A stretch of 64,000 nucleotides of DNA from Corticium candelabrum. Taxonomy: Eukaryota > Porifera > Homoscleromorpha > Homosclerophorida > Plakinidae. Position 1 is the stretch's first letter; each line of letters starts with the position of its first letter. Where the stretch lies: assembly GCF_963422355.1 (NCBI RefSeq), contig NC_085093.1:8072618-8136617 (forward strand), written 5' to 3'. This document shows positions 1 to 14,500 of the stretch, in pieces. Made by a program: the position numbers and the translations under genes. The notes beneath the pieces are model-generated. The model was not told the DNA's origin. It worked only from the letters and a program-made list of their open reading frames with translations, and ran no database searches.

Positions 1-1484
1 GATTCGTAGGAACTAAAATGTTCGTAAACTTCCCTTTTGCATCTTGAACATGTGCTTGGAAGTGGCAAGAGTCTCAATCAATATTCGGGTAGGTAGGTAG
101 GTGCCTGTCAATGTATCGTCCTACTTTTTCTCAATATGTCTCTGATTTCTTGGCTTGCAAAACCAACTCGTCGACAGGATACTACCCTGAGCCAAGAAAG
201 CTGTTTCTGCCCAACCCAACCCAACAAACAATGAAGACGATCATTCGGACAGCATTGTATGTGGATTTTCGTAACAAATTGCAAAGGATTTACCAACTTA
301 AATTGTTTACCAACTTTTGTAGCCCAAATATCTATGCAAATCCAGAAAATTTGTTGATTTATGGTAATTGTATAGGGAGGAGCTGTACAAAATATTAAGA
401 ACGGATTTTACTGTCAATACATGTAGATGTGGAGGAGGACTTTTATATCAGTGCTGTCAACTGTCTAATTTAATGAAACATCTACCAGAAAACTGCAAAT
501 TTTTGATCTACCAATGCTGGATGGGCTCAAAATTGTTGGAAGTTGGCAAGACTGAGCCATTGTATGACCTTACTTAAGTGTGCCCCCCAGTGGGAACTGC
601 ATTACTGTGTGTGATGCAATAGAAATAATATTATTATTATTAAATGTGTGGTGCATAGCTGTGGTTACTTAGTAGTAGGCCTACGTAGGGAAATTTCAAC
701 TACTTGCTTGCTGTTGCATGGCAGTTGTAAACACTTTACAAGAAATCTTAGCAAACTGAGAAAGTAGTAACAACTTATGACACTTGCTGTTTGGAAATTA
801 CGTGAATTAAGTTGTAAGTGGTAGCTTACCAATGGCAAGTAGAAAAGGATGAACGACTTTGTTCATTATACACTGGTGGATCAAGATGGGGACGTATGCT
901 GCTTACACTCCCTATTTGGATCAGCCATTGCTTGTTAGCAGCCACACTTAATACTTATTGCACAACTTTGATCAATGTTTAAAATTATCTCAACCAAAAC
1001 AGCTTGGTTTGGGACCATGAAAAACATTACTAGACACATGAGGACTGCATGACACCAACAGCTGGTAGCGTGCGATACCTGACTTTGTAAGACGGAAGTT
1101 TGTGTGACAGAACATACACAGGCTCCAGAGCTGTACTCAAGCGCATGGCTTAGGAGCTGTTACAACAAGCCTGACCAACATGTCACAACAAAATTTATTT
1201 TTGTTTGCCATTTTAGCCAATTAGTTAAAGCCATGCTCACTAATTTATTTTTATGCTCCCTCTATTGCAAACTCTTGGACCCACCACTGATATACCATGG
1301 CTATTACGAAGGAAGCACGTTATATGTTATAGTCTAACAAATGCAGCAGTGTTGGGATGTAAACTGTTACTGTTAATGTAATTTGTATATAAGCATATCA
1401 GCACAAGGTTTAATTAAATGTAGAATGTTTTGTTTGTAAAGTGTATTTGTTAAAGGCAAAAGCACTGAATTCTTGTTGTGGTAG
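1..1484. other. no gene recognised (probable HTT intron)
   Basis: No open reading frame here resembles a known family, and no stretch matches the huntingtin segment that precedes the first recognised exon. Since that exon starts in the middle of the protein, this stretch is most likely intron of the same gene. A short run of tandem GTAG (about 89-101) is the only simple repeat. Upstream HTT exons that have diverged too far to recognise by eye could be present. Confidence 0.5.
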
Positions 1485-2527
1485 GTGGCCCTCCTCAGTT
1501 TATTAGTGATGTCTTACTATATGTTGCACACTCTGATCCTTCATTGAGAGGTGAAACTGCCATTCTGTTGGGTAGCTTGATTCTTTCCATCTTAGAAGAA
1601 AGCAGGTAAGGTTATCATGTTATTTATTTTACCAGTGATGTGATATGTGGTATTGGCAGGCTGCACTACATTACTTGGGAATCTCAAGTTTGTGAAGAAT
1701 TTTGTTGTGGTTAGTAGACTAACTATGCTTTCAAATTGGCAGTAGTAACTTTGGTTATTGCATGTTGGTAAGTAGAGCCTCTACAAATGACTCAGCTCAC
1801 AAATTTACTTGGGAAATGCTTGAGGGATGAGTCAACTGTTTGTCGCATGGCTTGTTGTGCTGCAAAGGTACAGGCAGCCATGATTATTATGCAAAAAAGT
1901 CCTGAACATGCTGAGTGCTTTTTGATGTTTAGCTTTGTCTTCCTGTCTTATTGTCAAGTAGTGATGGTGCTCTTGGTGTCAAACTACTGTTGAAGCTTCT
2001 TGATGTCAGCAAGACTTCATACTGGCTTGTCAAGGTTTGACACAATGTTGCTTCCTAATGTGTTTGTTTACTGGCATGAAATAGTGTAGGTGGAGCTAGC
2101 AACTGCAATAGCTTGTCTGGACTACAGGTATAGTGAATCTCACTGCAGTCTACTGTAAGTTAACAATTTATTTTCTTTAGAGTAGTGGCTGTTCTTCAAG
2201 GGACAACCATTCAGGTGCAGCTACGTATTACTTTACTTGATGGGGGCAAAGATTGTGTCACAAACTTTTCGTTAATGCTTTGATATTTGGTAGGGATTTG
2301 AGGTCCAACATCGAGTTCTTGAAGTTTTGTTGGAGCAGCTGAATGATGAAGACGCTCGTGTGCGACAAGCTGGTGCTTGTGCCTTTGTTCAGTTAGTTGT
2401 ATGATGTGATTACTGTACTTTATGATATGGTGTATAATGTTATTGTATAGAATCATACCTCGACTATTTCTCTGTTCAAAGGACTTGGAAAAAGAGGCTA
2501 TTGTAGAGTTTGCTGCTGAATTAGCAA
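1485..2527 (+). CDS. HTT: HTT exons 1-7 of window (N-terminal HEAT region, end)
   Basis: Exons read at about 1485-1605, 1776-1867, 1959-2034, 2090-2127, 2181-2214, 2294-2398 and 2451-2527. The first contains the HEAT-like motif DPSLRGETAILLGSLI, matching DPQVRGATAILCGTLI in human HTT. The second has LRDESTVCRMAC, matching LKDESSVTCKLAC. The third has SYWLVK, and the sixth has DEDARVRQAGA, matching DEDPRVRHVAA. The second and third exon edges are the least certain: the phases do not close neatly, so a small extra exon or another donor between 1868 and 1958 is possible. The introns here are mostly about 50-80 bases. Confidence 0.88.
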
Positions 2528-5500
2528 GTATGTTGAATTGTGATTACTGCTGCTTACGTAATCATGTTTGTGTATGTTTTAGACAATACATTTTCTGCTA
2601 TACCCAGCTTTGAAGCTGCTACACATGACTATTGTTTGAAGAATAGTAGGAAGGTGTCTCTGGTCACCAGTTCTGTCATTGAGACCAATTTGGGACATGT
2701 TGTAAATTTGCTGAACACAGCTTTACTGAGGGTGAATTCCAAAGAATTAGTGGTACTGGACGACATATTATGTAATGGTTTGTGCATTGTATATTAGTGG
2801 TGATTGTTTGGTTACTGTTCGTTAGATGGGATGCTGTCAGACACTACATCTTCTGGTGGACAATTTTCCAGTTACCCTTTATCCCAAAGCATGGTCTTTT
2901 GTTCATTTATCTATGCCTGTTGCATTGAACACACCTGCTGACTTTTGCACATCTGCAAATGGATCATCGCCGAAAGCCCTTGCTTCCTCTTCACTTGTTG
3001 CAGAGTCATCCAGATCAGGTCCATTGTCACTTTTTAAGCTACAGTTGAAGAAAGCTGCACCTGTTGTGAGTTCTACAGAAGTTTCAGCTAAAACTGGCAT
3101 TGCTTCTTACAAACAAGGAGCAGATGAAGGTAAAGTGTTGTTTGTGAGAGCTGTTAGCCCACCACAATCTAGTCGTGGAGTTGAGGGGCTGTCATCTTTA
3201 TTGAGTCAAGTCTTTACAAAGAACAAAAGATTATCATGCAAAGATCAGAAACCATTATCTGGTGGACCACTCGTAGTAGTAATGTCGTTGTTGAAGTCTT
3301 CATTGAGTTTGGATTTACAAGTTCATCAGGACATAATGTTGCTGTGTGCTAAGCTGTTGCATATGTGTGGTGTGCATGCACTGCTTGCTGGAGGACCTAA
3401 ATCATTAGCCACAGCTGAGGAAAGTAATCTTGTTTGGTCTGGTTTGAGAGACAAACAGCTTGTTCCATGTATGGTGCAACTATTCACCCATCTTTTTCGA
3501 TTGCTTAATGTACTTTGCCATGTAATGGAAGACAAAGAGCCATGCTCTGCTGAAGTTAAGGTAAGTTGTTTGTTGCAAGTTTGATTAAGTTGGGATGGCA
3601 ACGTGTAGTGAGGGGAGTGACATAGGGGAAAGGAGGTAGGTAGAGGGGTGAAGAGACCACGTGAGAGAGGTGAAGAGACCATGTGAGAGAGGGAAGGCAG
3701 CTTGTTAGCTTAATTTGTTAACGTTGAGACTGTGTGGAATTGAAGCTTTAAATGCATGGGCTTTGAGCCTTGAATAGAATTGTGCAAGCATTATAGTTGA
3801 GTATAGTTAGTCAGTAGATATGTGGTTCATGTAAATAACTATTCTGTGTTGTTGACGCTTGTTCATTTTGTCAGATGAAAGATAGACTACTTTCAAACTC
3901 TGGTCCATCTGCAGTTCCTATTATGTTATCACCAAGAAGAAAAGGAAAAACTGAGAAGGACAGCAAGACATCTATTTCTGAGGGAGAAAAGGCTGGTGAG
4001 AAGATGGGTAAACTTGTAAAGGGCAAAGACAACGAGTCTGAAAGTGCTAGTAAGGAAAAGGTCATGTTGGGCACATTTCAGCACTTGCCGTATTACGTGT
4101 CACTGTATGAGTCATTGAAAGGCTCTTATGGCAATTACAAAGTGAGTGGATTGATTTCTTATCAATGTTTATTGAATTTTGTGTTCTGCCTATATCACAG
4201 TGGACCTATATCTTGCCTTTATTAAACTTAGCTTCATTCTTATTATAGTTTATTGTACAATGACAGTGTGTAGTTTCCTTCAATTGGCAGAAAAGTAGCT
4301 ACAGACCCAAATAAACATAAAAATACTCTATCTAGTCATTTCAAACATCCTCTTTTATTTGGAATTACCATGTTACTGGTGAGGAGAACTTACAATTGTA
4401 AACAAAAATGTAAATTAAACTAGTCTACCCAAGTAAGTCAAGTGCAACAAACAATGGCTCTAATATCTAATTGGTAGCTGACTTAGTGCGTAGTGTAGAT
4501 GGGTGCAGCTACAGTGATATAGTTGTTATCTTTATGTATTTTGGGCCTAGTGTAGAAGATGTGGACTGCTTTTTGATGGCACATTGTCAATAGCTCTTCT
4601 TGTTTTGTCTTTGAACTATGGCAACTCCTAATGTCAGTTTGTAGTGGTACACGGCCTCAGCATGATAGATAGAGTTTCCTTTGTGCTTTGAGTGGTTTAT
4701 TTGGTAGAGCTCGTGCTATTTTGTCTCTGTGTTGAGATTGTCCTATTTTGAGATGTCTCTGCCTTTATCAATTAGCCACATGAAAGAGCAGCCTGTGACA
4801 GTTGTTTCCACAATAAGAGCTAGAGACATTTAGCAAGAATCTCATGATGGTCAGGTGCAGATGCCTCACAGCAGACTTCTAATTAGCCTCTGCTTTGATG
4901 AGGTCTACTGATCATAATTGCAATTTACTCCTTTGTACTGAAAATATAACTGTAGCATATGGGGTGTTTTACACTGCTTTCTGTTTATGTTGTTGGAGAC
5001 ATCACAACAACCCAGGCATGTAGATGCACTAAATTAGTTATACTATTAAGTCCACAACCAAGTTTGGTCATTGAATGATTATACAATGGTTGTTCTGTTG
5101 TTCTTTAACGTAAGGGATTGTTGACAATAATGCCAGATTGTGGCAAAATGGATGCAACAGGCTTAAAATTTAGTTTAATTAATTAACTTTTGTTTTGTGG
5201 GGTATGGTGAGAGGTTGTAGTGTTGGAAATATCTTCATTAATGTGTTGGTAGTGCCATGTTGCTAGTACTTTATAATGGATGATAAGAAGGAAGAGGCAA
5301 GTCAAACAGTGTTTTTGCTTAGTGCTTTGTTACTGGTAGACTTGAAGATAGCCCTGTGGTAGGTCAATATGTTTTAAGCTGGTTATCTGCTTAGTAACAA
5401 ACTTGAAGTGTCATTGTGATTGCCAAGGTCAGACCTTAAGGGAGTAGACGACTGCAAGTTACAGTAGAGCCTTTTGTTTAGTATGGAGCATTTTGAACTA

Positions 5501-8500
5501 ATATGGGACACTGCAACAAGCCACAACGCATTTTTTCTCTCATTGTTGATAAAACAGTAAAGACTGATCATTCATAAATCAGGTATATAGATTCAAGCTA
5601 ATTATTTTACTCTGTACAATCACACACTCTTTTTGAGAAACAGTCTGATTCTCTAGAATCAGACATGACTGTTTACCTAATATGGAGCAGCTGCTTGTTT
5701 TCATCAGGTGAAATTAACAGGGACATGTCTGTTTTACCAATGCAAAGGCAAGGTTATCTGCACTTTATCTCTCCATAGTCAGCTAAAGAAGGGCAGATTG
5801 GAACACTTTATTACTTGAATGAAACACTAGTGCATTGCTGAAATTGATTTGATTTTAAAAGGCAAGGCAAATCCGTTCATTTCTTTTTGTAATTGAGCTC
5901 TACCTGTATGTAGTATAGTAGAGCATCTTCTCTATTTGCTTGGGTTGTCTACAAGGACAGCTTTTTGCTAAAAGATGATTCTTGCTGATGTTCTCTATGT
6001 ATAAACTACCTGTCGCTTATCTCTTGGTTGATTCAAGAATGTTCTTTGGCAAACTCTTAGTTTCAAGTGAACTAGGTCTGTGTGGGAACACTGCGGGAGA
6101 GTTATTAGATGCAGGCCATTGTTATTATAGTTCTGAAGAATTTTTGCTTGCAGTTAGCTATTTGGAGGAGTACACTTTCGTGAGAGTTTGTGTGGGGAAA
6201 TAACAAGCTATGTCAAGTTAGTTGGTCTGGCTATACAGACAAGATATGGTAGAATCCAGATACAGGAAGTCCATATACATGACCGCAGAGAGATTAGAGA
6301 TTCAGTAGTATTCTACGCATCAATTAAATCAATACTTTTCAGTTAAATGATAATTGAAATTTTTGATGTCGGAAGTGTGCTTTAGGATTACTAACTTTGT
6401 TGGATCAGGTCTTGATGTTTCTCTAGTCAACTAACTTTATCGTCATTGGGTAGACTTTACTGCAGGATACTTGTTACACGTACTAAAAAGCATCAGTTCA
6501 ATGTAGGCTTTGTAATAGTTACGTTCAGAAATGTTTAAGCTACATGTATATGCAGTTGTAGCTGTAGGTACGTTTAGACAATTGGCAGCTGTACTATCAT
6601 ATTATATCTTACATCCTGTTTTAGAGAATGCTGCCTTTCTTGAAATAATTGTACTGTAGGGAATTTTTAAAAATTAGTTTGAATCTAACATGCCTTCCTT
6701 TATGAATGATTGTTCTGTACTGTTCTATATCAAGAACAGTCAGAAATGGTAACTGTAATTTGCAGCTTTGTACCAGCATTCCATATTTGAAACATCTCAT
6801 GTTAGGTATGGGATACTGATCTATATTGTATCACTGATCTTTAATGCTTTTTCATGGCACAAACACTCAGTACCGGCTCTTTGGAAGTGGTCCGGTTGAA
6901 TATTTTTTTCCAAGCACGCAGACACGCACGCACAGACACGTATGTGCAGACAGACACAAAAGATAAGTTTCTTCTCACGTTTAATGCATAATCAGCTTCT
7001 TCAGAATGTCAGTACGTTAATTGTATAAGATGAAACATTGGTGGGAATTTATTTTGGCGGTTTGCTAAGAAATTAAGGGAGAAGGATATACCCTGAAAGA
7101 AGAAATTCGTGTGGGAGAAAAATTATGCTTTTTCTAGAAACATCACTACTTGTGCGGAATTAATTTGTGCGACAATAGTAGCAGGGGTAATGCTTCTCAC
7201 TATTGCTCTGTCCTTCTTCATTCTCTCGTTCTTCTGTTGCTTCCACTTCTCCGTTGGCAACTGCTATGTCGCTGGCGGATAGACTGCCAGTGGCAGCAAC
7301 CGGTGGCACAAACACTCCTCTGTCCTGTGGAGATTTGCGCTTGAAATAGTTCAAGATAGACATGTTACGTTAGCTGACATGACTGCAGTGTCCAGGTAGT
7401 GGTATGTGCGCGTTAGCCACGAGACTAGCACATGTTTTCTTACTGATCATGCGCAAGGGAAAAATATATTTGGAATTTATTTTGTGCGATGGGCTTGTGA
7501 TCGCACTAAATCGCACGCATTTTTCTCCCGCACAAATTTCTTCTTTCAGGGTATTTGGATTTTATTTTGGCGGTTGGACATTGTTGTTTGGTAACTGATA
7601 TATGTTTTACCATAAGTGGTCTTGATGTGTTTGTGATTGACAGCTGTATTCATGCGGCTCACATTTCCTTAACTTACTGCACGGTCTCCAACTACTGCAT
7701 AGGCACAACAGTTGGCAAGCAAGGAGTACCTACCATCTTACTGATTCACTTGCCTGACAACGTCAACATATCCTGGAGGCCAAATTAATGGCTGATTTTA
7801 TTGGCAGTCACTGACAAATCTGCCAGTCTGCCAAAATAAATTCCACGCCAATATTTCATCTGATATGGTATGTATGAAAATTGGACTTGCTATCTCATGA
7901 AGGATGAAATGTAGCGAAAGTGGTCTTTCTTGCTTCATGTTTTGTGATGTAGTCTTTTGCAATAGACTTCAAAGCAAGTCTGTTGATCATATTTTGGTGG
8001 CAGTGCAAATCATAAGATTTTTCAGTTTTGCCTGACTGTCTTGCTCTTTAAACAAACTTTGGTAGACTTTTTAGGTTAATTAGTACATTAGAATTAAAAT
8101 AATAAACTTTTTGTGGAAAACTATATCCAGAATTTTCCTAACTTGAAGAATCAGTTTTTACATTTATGGTGAGCAAGAACATGCCTGCTAGCTGCATGTA
8201 TGTGTTCTGATCTACAAGGCTGTATATATAGGCACTTGATATGATGCTGCCTACAGAGTGATTAAATAATAACTTATGTAATCAGCTAAATCTTATTCTG
8301 AAGTTGTCAGGAATGGTCCATTGGTGAAAGTACAAATATTGAAAAGTTGTCCGGTTTCAACCGGACTGAAACTGGACCAGTGTCTATGTCTCTGTTACGT
8401 GATACTTTCACTAATCCATTTGCCACTATATACTGGTTGGAAGCTTTCATACACTTATTCCTTCTATTGAGAAAGTATGGAGAATGCAAGATGGAGAGAG

Positions 8501-11500
8501 TGTAGGAGAATGCACAGTATTAAAGCTGAGCTTGATGAGAAGCAATGCTGGCAGGTTGCGATTGAGTTTTGCAAACTCTAAACATAACAAATTAAACATT
8601 TGGGTGTGCTTTCATGATCCAGCCATTATTTAGACTTTGCCGACCAACTGACTATGTGTAAACTGCAGCATTTGCAAAATTGCAATGTAGTTTAATACGC
8701 TAGAACTAGTCATTGCAATAACTGATTAACGTTTTCAGCAAGTATTGCTACATATGGCTGTTGTTTCTATTGTAATTTCAAAGGCTTGCTAGACAATGGC
8801 AAGTGTACATTGTGATCCTTGTAGGTTACCGTGGATTCTTCAGTTCCAGAGAAATTTGGCTCTATGGTGAGGGCAGTGCTAGAGTCGTTATCGCTTATAT
8901 TGAACCTTGCTAGTGTGGAAGATCTTGGCAAGGTGGCCACTTGTGTAATCATGTGCCTGTTGTCATTGGCTGATACTAGTTTTGTGTTACTTTACAGTAT
9001 GTAGGAGAAGTTGTTAGCTACATGTGTACTACAGTGCAGTTTTGTCCTTCTGAAACTTACTTTTGTGTTGAGCAAGTGAAAGATAAATTCTATCATGTGT
9101 TGTTTGACTGTTTGTTTTATAATTTGTTTCTCTTTCTCTAACACCATTGTGTCAGTTGCTGAATGGTTTGTTTGGAACCAACCCTGCTGGGCAATCGAAT
9201 TCTCTTTCAGTCCATCCTAATAAGCCACTTATAAGCAGCCACTTATCGACTCCTTATGAAGTTTGCATTACTCAGCCATATACATGGATGAAAAATAGAG
9301 TCAATGACATCAAAACAACAGCAAGGTATTTTGAAAACATGCAGGCTTCAACAACAGACAGCAGGCCAAGTTCAAGGTGTATATGTTAGTGATTAGTTGG
9401 TGTTGTACCTGACATTGCTGTTATTCAGTTCATTTTTGAAATGGGTGAAAAGTAGGAAACGAAAAGGAGCATCTACATTTGTGGGTCGCCTTGATGTTGT
9501 AAGTAGTTTTCAAGTATTTATCCTGTTGTTTAAAGTTTAAGTGTGTTATCATTGCAATACCGGTAAGTCAATATCATTGTATTGCTTGCTGCAAAGGTGT
9601 CATAACAAATGACCAGCATAATGAGTCTTGTACTAGTAATTAAAGCTGTGTTTGCACCATTGCTTCCACAGCTATGAGCCTTCTGGAAACCACGAGAGGA
9701 TTGTCTTGAAGAATTACGAATTTAGACACAACTTTTTAAGTGTGCTACTTGAAAATTTTTATTTAAAATCATACAAAGTGACTGGCGTTTTCACGTGATT
9801 GCAAAGTCCATAAATAGTGTGTATGTAGGTTGACCGTTGTCAAAGGCTAGTACTGAGTGCTATCACAGATGGGACTGTTGCTTATGGTTACGTAATGTTT
9901 GGTTTCTGTACGAATGTCGTAACAAAAGCATTTAATTTTGCATTAGCAGTTGCTGACAGGTAAGGTCTGTTGTTTTTTCTGACAAGATCTCGCAATCACA
10001 CATGCACAAACATGAGTTACACTCTCTGGTAAGAATCTCTTTTATGAATGTTTCTCAGATCTGATTGGTGGTTCGTCCATTGTCTGTGGTTGCCATGTAG
10101 GATAAATCACAAATACTGCTTGACGATTGGACCGTATTGAGGGCATGGCACATTCCTGAGTGTGACAGACATAGTCACACCCACACACATAGCCTCAGAC
10201 TGGAAGTCATTCCAGCCATATATTTTTTTAGTAGACCACTTGCTAAGTCACGTGACTTTTACAGAGTTTCGCTTTATGGCTTGTAGCTGAAATTATCTTA
10301 TGTGTAGTAACATGCTGCTAGTGTACAGTATTAATACAAATTTACACCAGCATCAGGTAGTTGCAAAGTGTTAAATGCCACTTTCTAATGAACTTTTCTT
10401 ACTTATTGTATTAATTAATGTGTAAATTAGGGTAATATGGTAACATTATGTATTGTGTTCCAGGGTCCAATAATGAAGTATATTGGCGTTTTTGAACCTC
10501 TGGTAATTCGCTCGCTCAGGCAATACACAGGGACGGGAGATGCAAGTCTCCAGAAACAAATTTTGCAACTGCTTATTCAGTTAATACGATTACGTGTTAA
10601 TTATTCAATGCTGGATGCAGAGCAGGTTTTATTTCACCCATATCTGCTATAGCTGTGTATGATAGGCTAACACAGGTGTGCTTTAGGCTTTTCTGAAATA
10701 TGTTGTAACTCAAGTGGAACACACTGAAGATGGCCATGTTCGGTTAGTAGAATTATAGTATTTTTGTTATGAAGTACATTAACAACTGATTGAGATGCAA
10801 ACACTAACACAATTTTTGGCAGACTTTTGATAAGCAGTATTAGCAGGTAGGTTTTGACGTAATCAGTAGTGTTCTTGCCAGTATAGGGTCATGCCCGCGT
10901 TGTGCCGGTTGGGGTAGTGAGACAGTTGGTTGAGAGACAAATTGTAGCTATTATTGCCAGTTGGGAGCAGAGATGGTGGGTGTGGTCCATGAACAAACAT
11001 CTTAGTTGTAGGGTGGAAATGCAGACCAAACATTCAAATGCTATGCTCTGGGTGTTGGGGTTTGTATGGGTCGTTTCTGGGTTGTTAGTGCAACTCGCAC
11101 ATGGCATATGGCTTATCTGTTGCAGAAACGAAGCTTTATCTTTCCTGGTGGCATGCTCCAGGCTTTTTGCGTCCTCCTCTTCTTGTCATCATTGGCTAAT
11201 CACTGATCTTGGCATGTGTACACCTGTGCTGTATCACATTTTTCGGGTGGTGTTATGAAAGACACCATATTTTGACATGCCCTACCTTCTACAAAGATGA
11301 GTCTTTGCCTAGTTAGGCCATCTAAAGAGCTGCAGATTATATAAGGGTGACGTTTTGGTTCCAGTTAATAGTAGTAAATATGCATGATAGGAACTGTTTA
11401 TGAAGTAATCTATCCTATCTTGAAGTTTGCCAATTGGAAGTGATGTCATCTTTTATGTATGATGTCATAAGTTAATTAGCATTACCAGTTGAGACAAAAT

Positions 11501-14500
11501 CCTGGCAAGAACACTGAAGTGCATAGGAATACCTGGTTTAGGTGTTGAAGACTTGGCCAATAGTCTATTAATGGTTTGGTCATTTCACAATCATGTAAGT
11601 TACACATTTACTTATTTTCTATCAGACGTGCATGAAAACATTCAAGGCTTTTACAGAAATTTCAGATTGGTGTTTTAAAAAATGGTACGGCAATGCTCAT
11701 TTTTTGTACTCGTATTAATTGGAAAAGATGTCAGATACACTGTAGCCTCGGTATTTCAGACTGCTTCTGCACATGATGGGAGGAGAGAGTGAGGGGAGAG
11801 AAGAAAGCAGTCTGGGGACAGCTCTACTATAAGTGACTTCGGAAGAGGCACGATTGCTCAAGTTCAGAAACATCCACTCCAATCAAAACCACCGCTAAAA
11901 AACAGCCAATCAGCACTGTAGACAACTGCTGACGTAAATGAGTACTTTGTAATTATCTCTAAGCGATTCTCAGACGACTGTAATAGCTCAGTGGGGTGCA
12001 GCTAACACAAATGCAACGCGCTACTTGTTTCGACATGATAACTCAGTAAATGCTTGTCAGACGTTACCTGACGATAAAGCCATTGCAGCGGCTGTTCCGA
12101 CTACTTTGTCTCCTTTGGTGTTGAAGCCGGGAAGACCCTTCAACTGCTTGCTAAGCGATTCTAGTACGAGGTTGCGACGTCTTTGCCTTCTCCCTACCAG
12201 ATTCAGTAAAGTCACTCATTTTCTACATTCTCCCGTTCGTTTGTAGTCGGCTGGTAGCAAACAGTTTCTGGCAATATCCCACGAGCCATCTGGTGCTTGT
12301 TACTGTTCCTAATGAACACGGGTAATTATCGATTATGATGAGCACCGCCTATTTCCGAAGTCACGTACAATAGAGCTTTCCCCAGGCTTTCTTCTCTCCT
12401 CCCACTCTCCCCTCCCATCACGTACAGAAAGCTGTCTGGAATATTGAGGCTAGATACCCTGAGATTCTTAGCTAATGAGAGCATATGGCGAAAGTGACAT
12501 ACAAGAGCTTTCAGATGTTTATGGTCAACTATGCAACATAGTGGTATCGTAGCCAGTGATGGCATGTAAATCCACTAATGCAGAGCAGAGATCTGGACCC
12601 AGGCTGGCAGTCATAGCATGAATTGGAATAAAACAAGTGCGCTCCTTTGTTCTTGTGCTAAAGAATACCTCTCAACATCATCCCCAGATGACACGCTATC
12701 ATTGATAATGCTCTCGTTTTTCACAGTTTGCTTGCCTGGAAGTATAATTAGATCAAGAACCTTCTTGTGGGTGTATGTCTGGTAACAGCGAATGTGATAC
12801 AGTACACCCCATTGGAAAGAGCAGACTCGTGATGTCGAAGAACCTTCCAAACTGCATCTCTGCGGACGTCAACTGTGTTGAGTAGCATTATCCAACTGCT
12901 CTCAGTGAAGTGAGTTAAGCCTGGTTCACAATATTGACACCGACATCAGGGTCAACATCAAGGATGCCATCTTCGTCGAGGTGCTGTCCTTAAAGTTTGA
13001 CACTCAGCTGAGCGTCAGCGTCATATTGTGAACCAGGCTTTACTTTGCCACTCTCGTGTGGAACAATGTGGCTGGCACAGCTTGAATGATTTAGTTCAAT
13101 ACTTGCTGCCTTCTCGGGGTGCACAGCATTCAGCAAGAACGTTGTCTTGTCATTCACAGATAATGAATTCGTGAAAGAACAACCAGTGTAGCATGCATTA
13201 GCTAAAGACTGCTATCGTTATCTAAACGAAAGATGCTTGCTGCAATTGTTATCTAAAAGTAAGGAGTGATTACAATAACGTTGGTGTTGAATGAAAAGGC
13301 ACACGTGTTATATTTCGGTGTTGCTCTACGGTCATGCGTTCCGCCTGCCAAGGACATTTCTGCCTTCCATCTTGTATGTTCTCATTAATTTATCTAAGGC
13401 CAACATTCACAGATTGCAATCTTACATAGTCCTCATATGGACGTGTAAAGCTGAAATTGTTAGAAGAAAGTTGCAACACAATGTGCCAAATTACGTGTTG
13501 ACCCCTGGCCTAAATGTTCTGTCGTCCACTCACTTCCGGGTCAAGTGCAACAAGAAAATGGTCAAGATAGTGCTTTGGCGTTCAACAGCAAGCTATCTTA
13601 AGATGGTAAATGGTAAATGTGTGGATAAAGAACCTAACACACCTGTCGTTAGCTTCCTCGAAATGTCAAGTACGAGTAGTGAAACTGCCATGGTGGACAA
13701 GAATGCGATTCACATTTCTTGTTGTACTAGAAATAAAGACTGCATGTTACAGGACATGGTGCACCCTAAGCTGTTTCCTTGTTCTGCTTCGTTCTGATAC
13801 AACTTGAAATTGTGCCTCGACGATGGTTGACTCCTCGAAAGAGACCCTCATGTACACCACCCACTCCATGTCATTTGTCCGTCTTGTCGTTTACCTTAAA
13901 CAGACAGTTCAACAGCCTTCTTTATTTAGTAGCGTGTCATTTGGGGTTCTACACCGGGAACCGGATCTCTAAACCTGTTGTTGGTATTTGCTAGAGGTAC
14001 CGCAATTAAGATGTCTCTGAACTTGTCTGGTTTTACAATATCTCTGGAACAGACAAAGCATTACAAGAGTGTTGTGGCAGGGTTGCTACACTTGTTTTGG
14101 AAATAGTACTTAGGTAGCCTGTGAATACCATGGTCTTGCATATTTGACTAAAACCACACCTATTTAGGTCACACCTACCTCTGTAACCACATCTAACAAA
14201 CCTACATGATCACAGTTAACTCAATAAATGCTACACAATGATGATGACGATGTAAGATCATGTTACATGTAAGTATCTCAAATATTTACAGTTCTTCAGT
14301 TTTATCAAACTTTGTTCAGTCCTCAGTCACCATGAAGTGATACCTAATCCATTCTAATAATTTTTACTTGCAAGGTGCTGTCATAGTAGTATCCACTCAT
14401 AAATCAACAGAATTAACTAGAATTTAGCAGATTTGTTATTTATAAGTCCATTGGAATTTTGTGCTAGAAAATGTGTATGGGTCATTTCGCATATTTAGTA

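Larger units (their letters stand above)
4142..8824. other. 4.7-kb HTT intron with MITEs
   Basis: This intron separates the exon ending GNYK from the exon beginning VTVDSS. No coding exon was found inside. It contains at least two inverted-repeat elements, listed separately at about 5462-5906 and 7027-7866. The rest is AT-rich unique-looking sequence. Confidence 0.7.

Noticed and set aside
2211..2456. Minus-strand frames overlapping HTT exons
   Set aside because: The + strand there aligns with huntingtin; the opposite frames are shadows.
13291..13797. 168-codon open frame in an HTT intron
   Set aside because: No family recognised, no splice or start context, and composition like the surrounding intron. 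The frame is probably chance or part of a decayed element.
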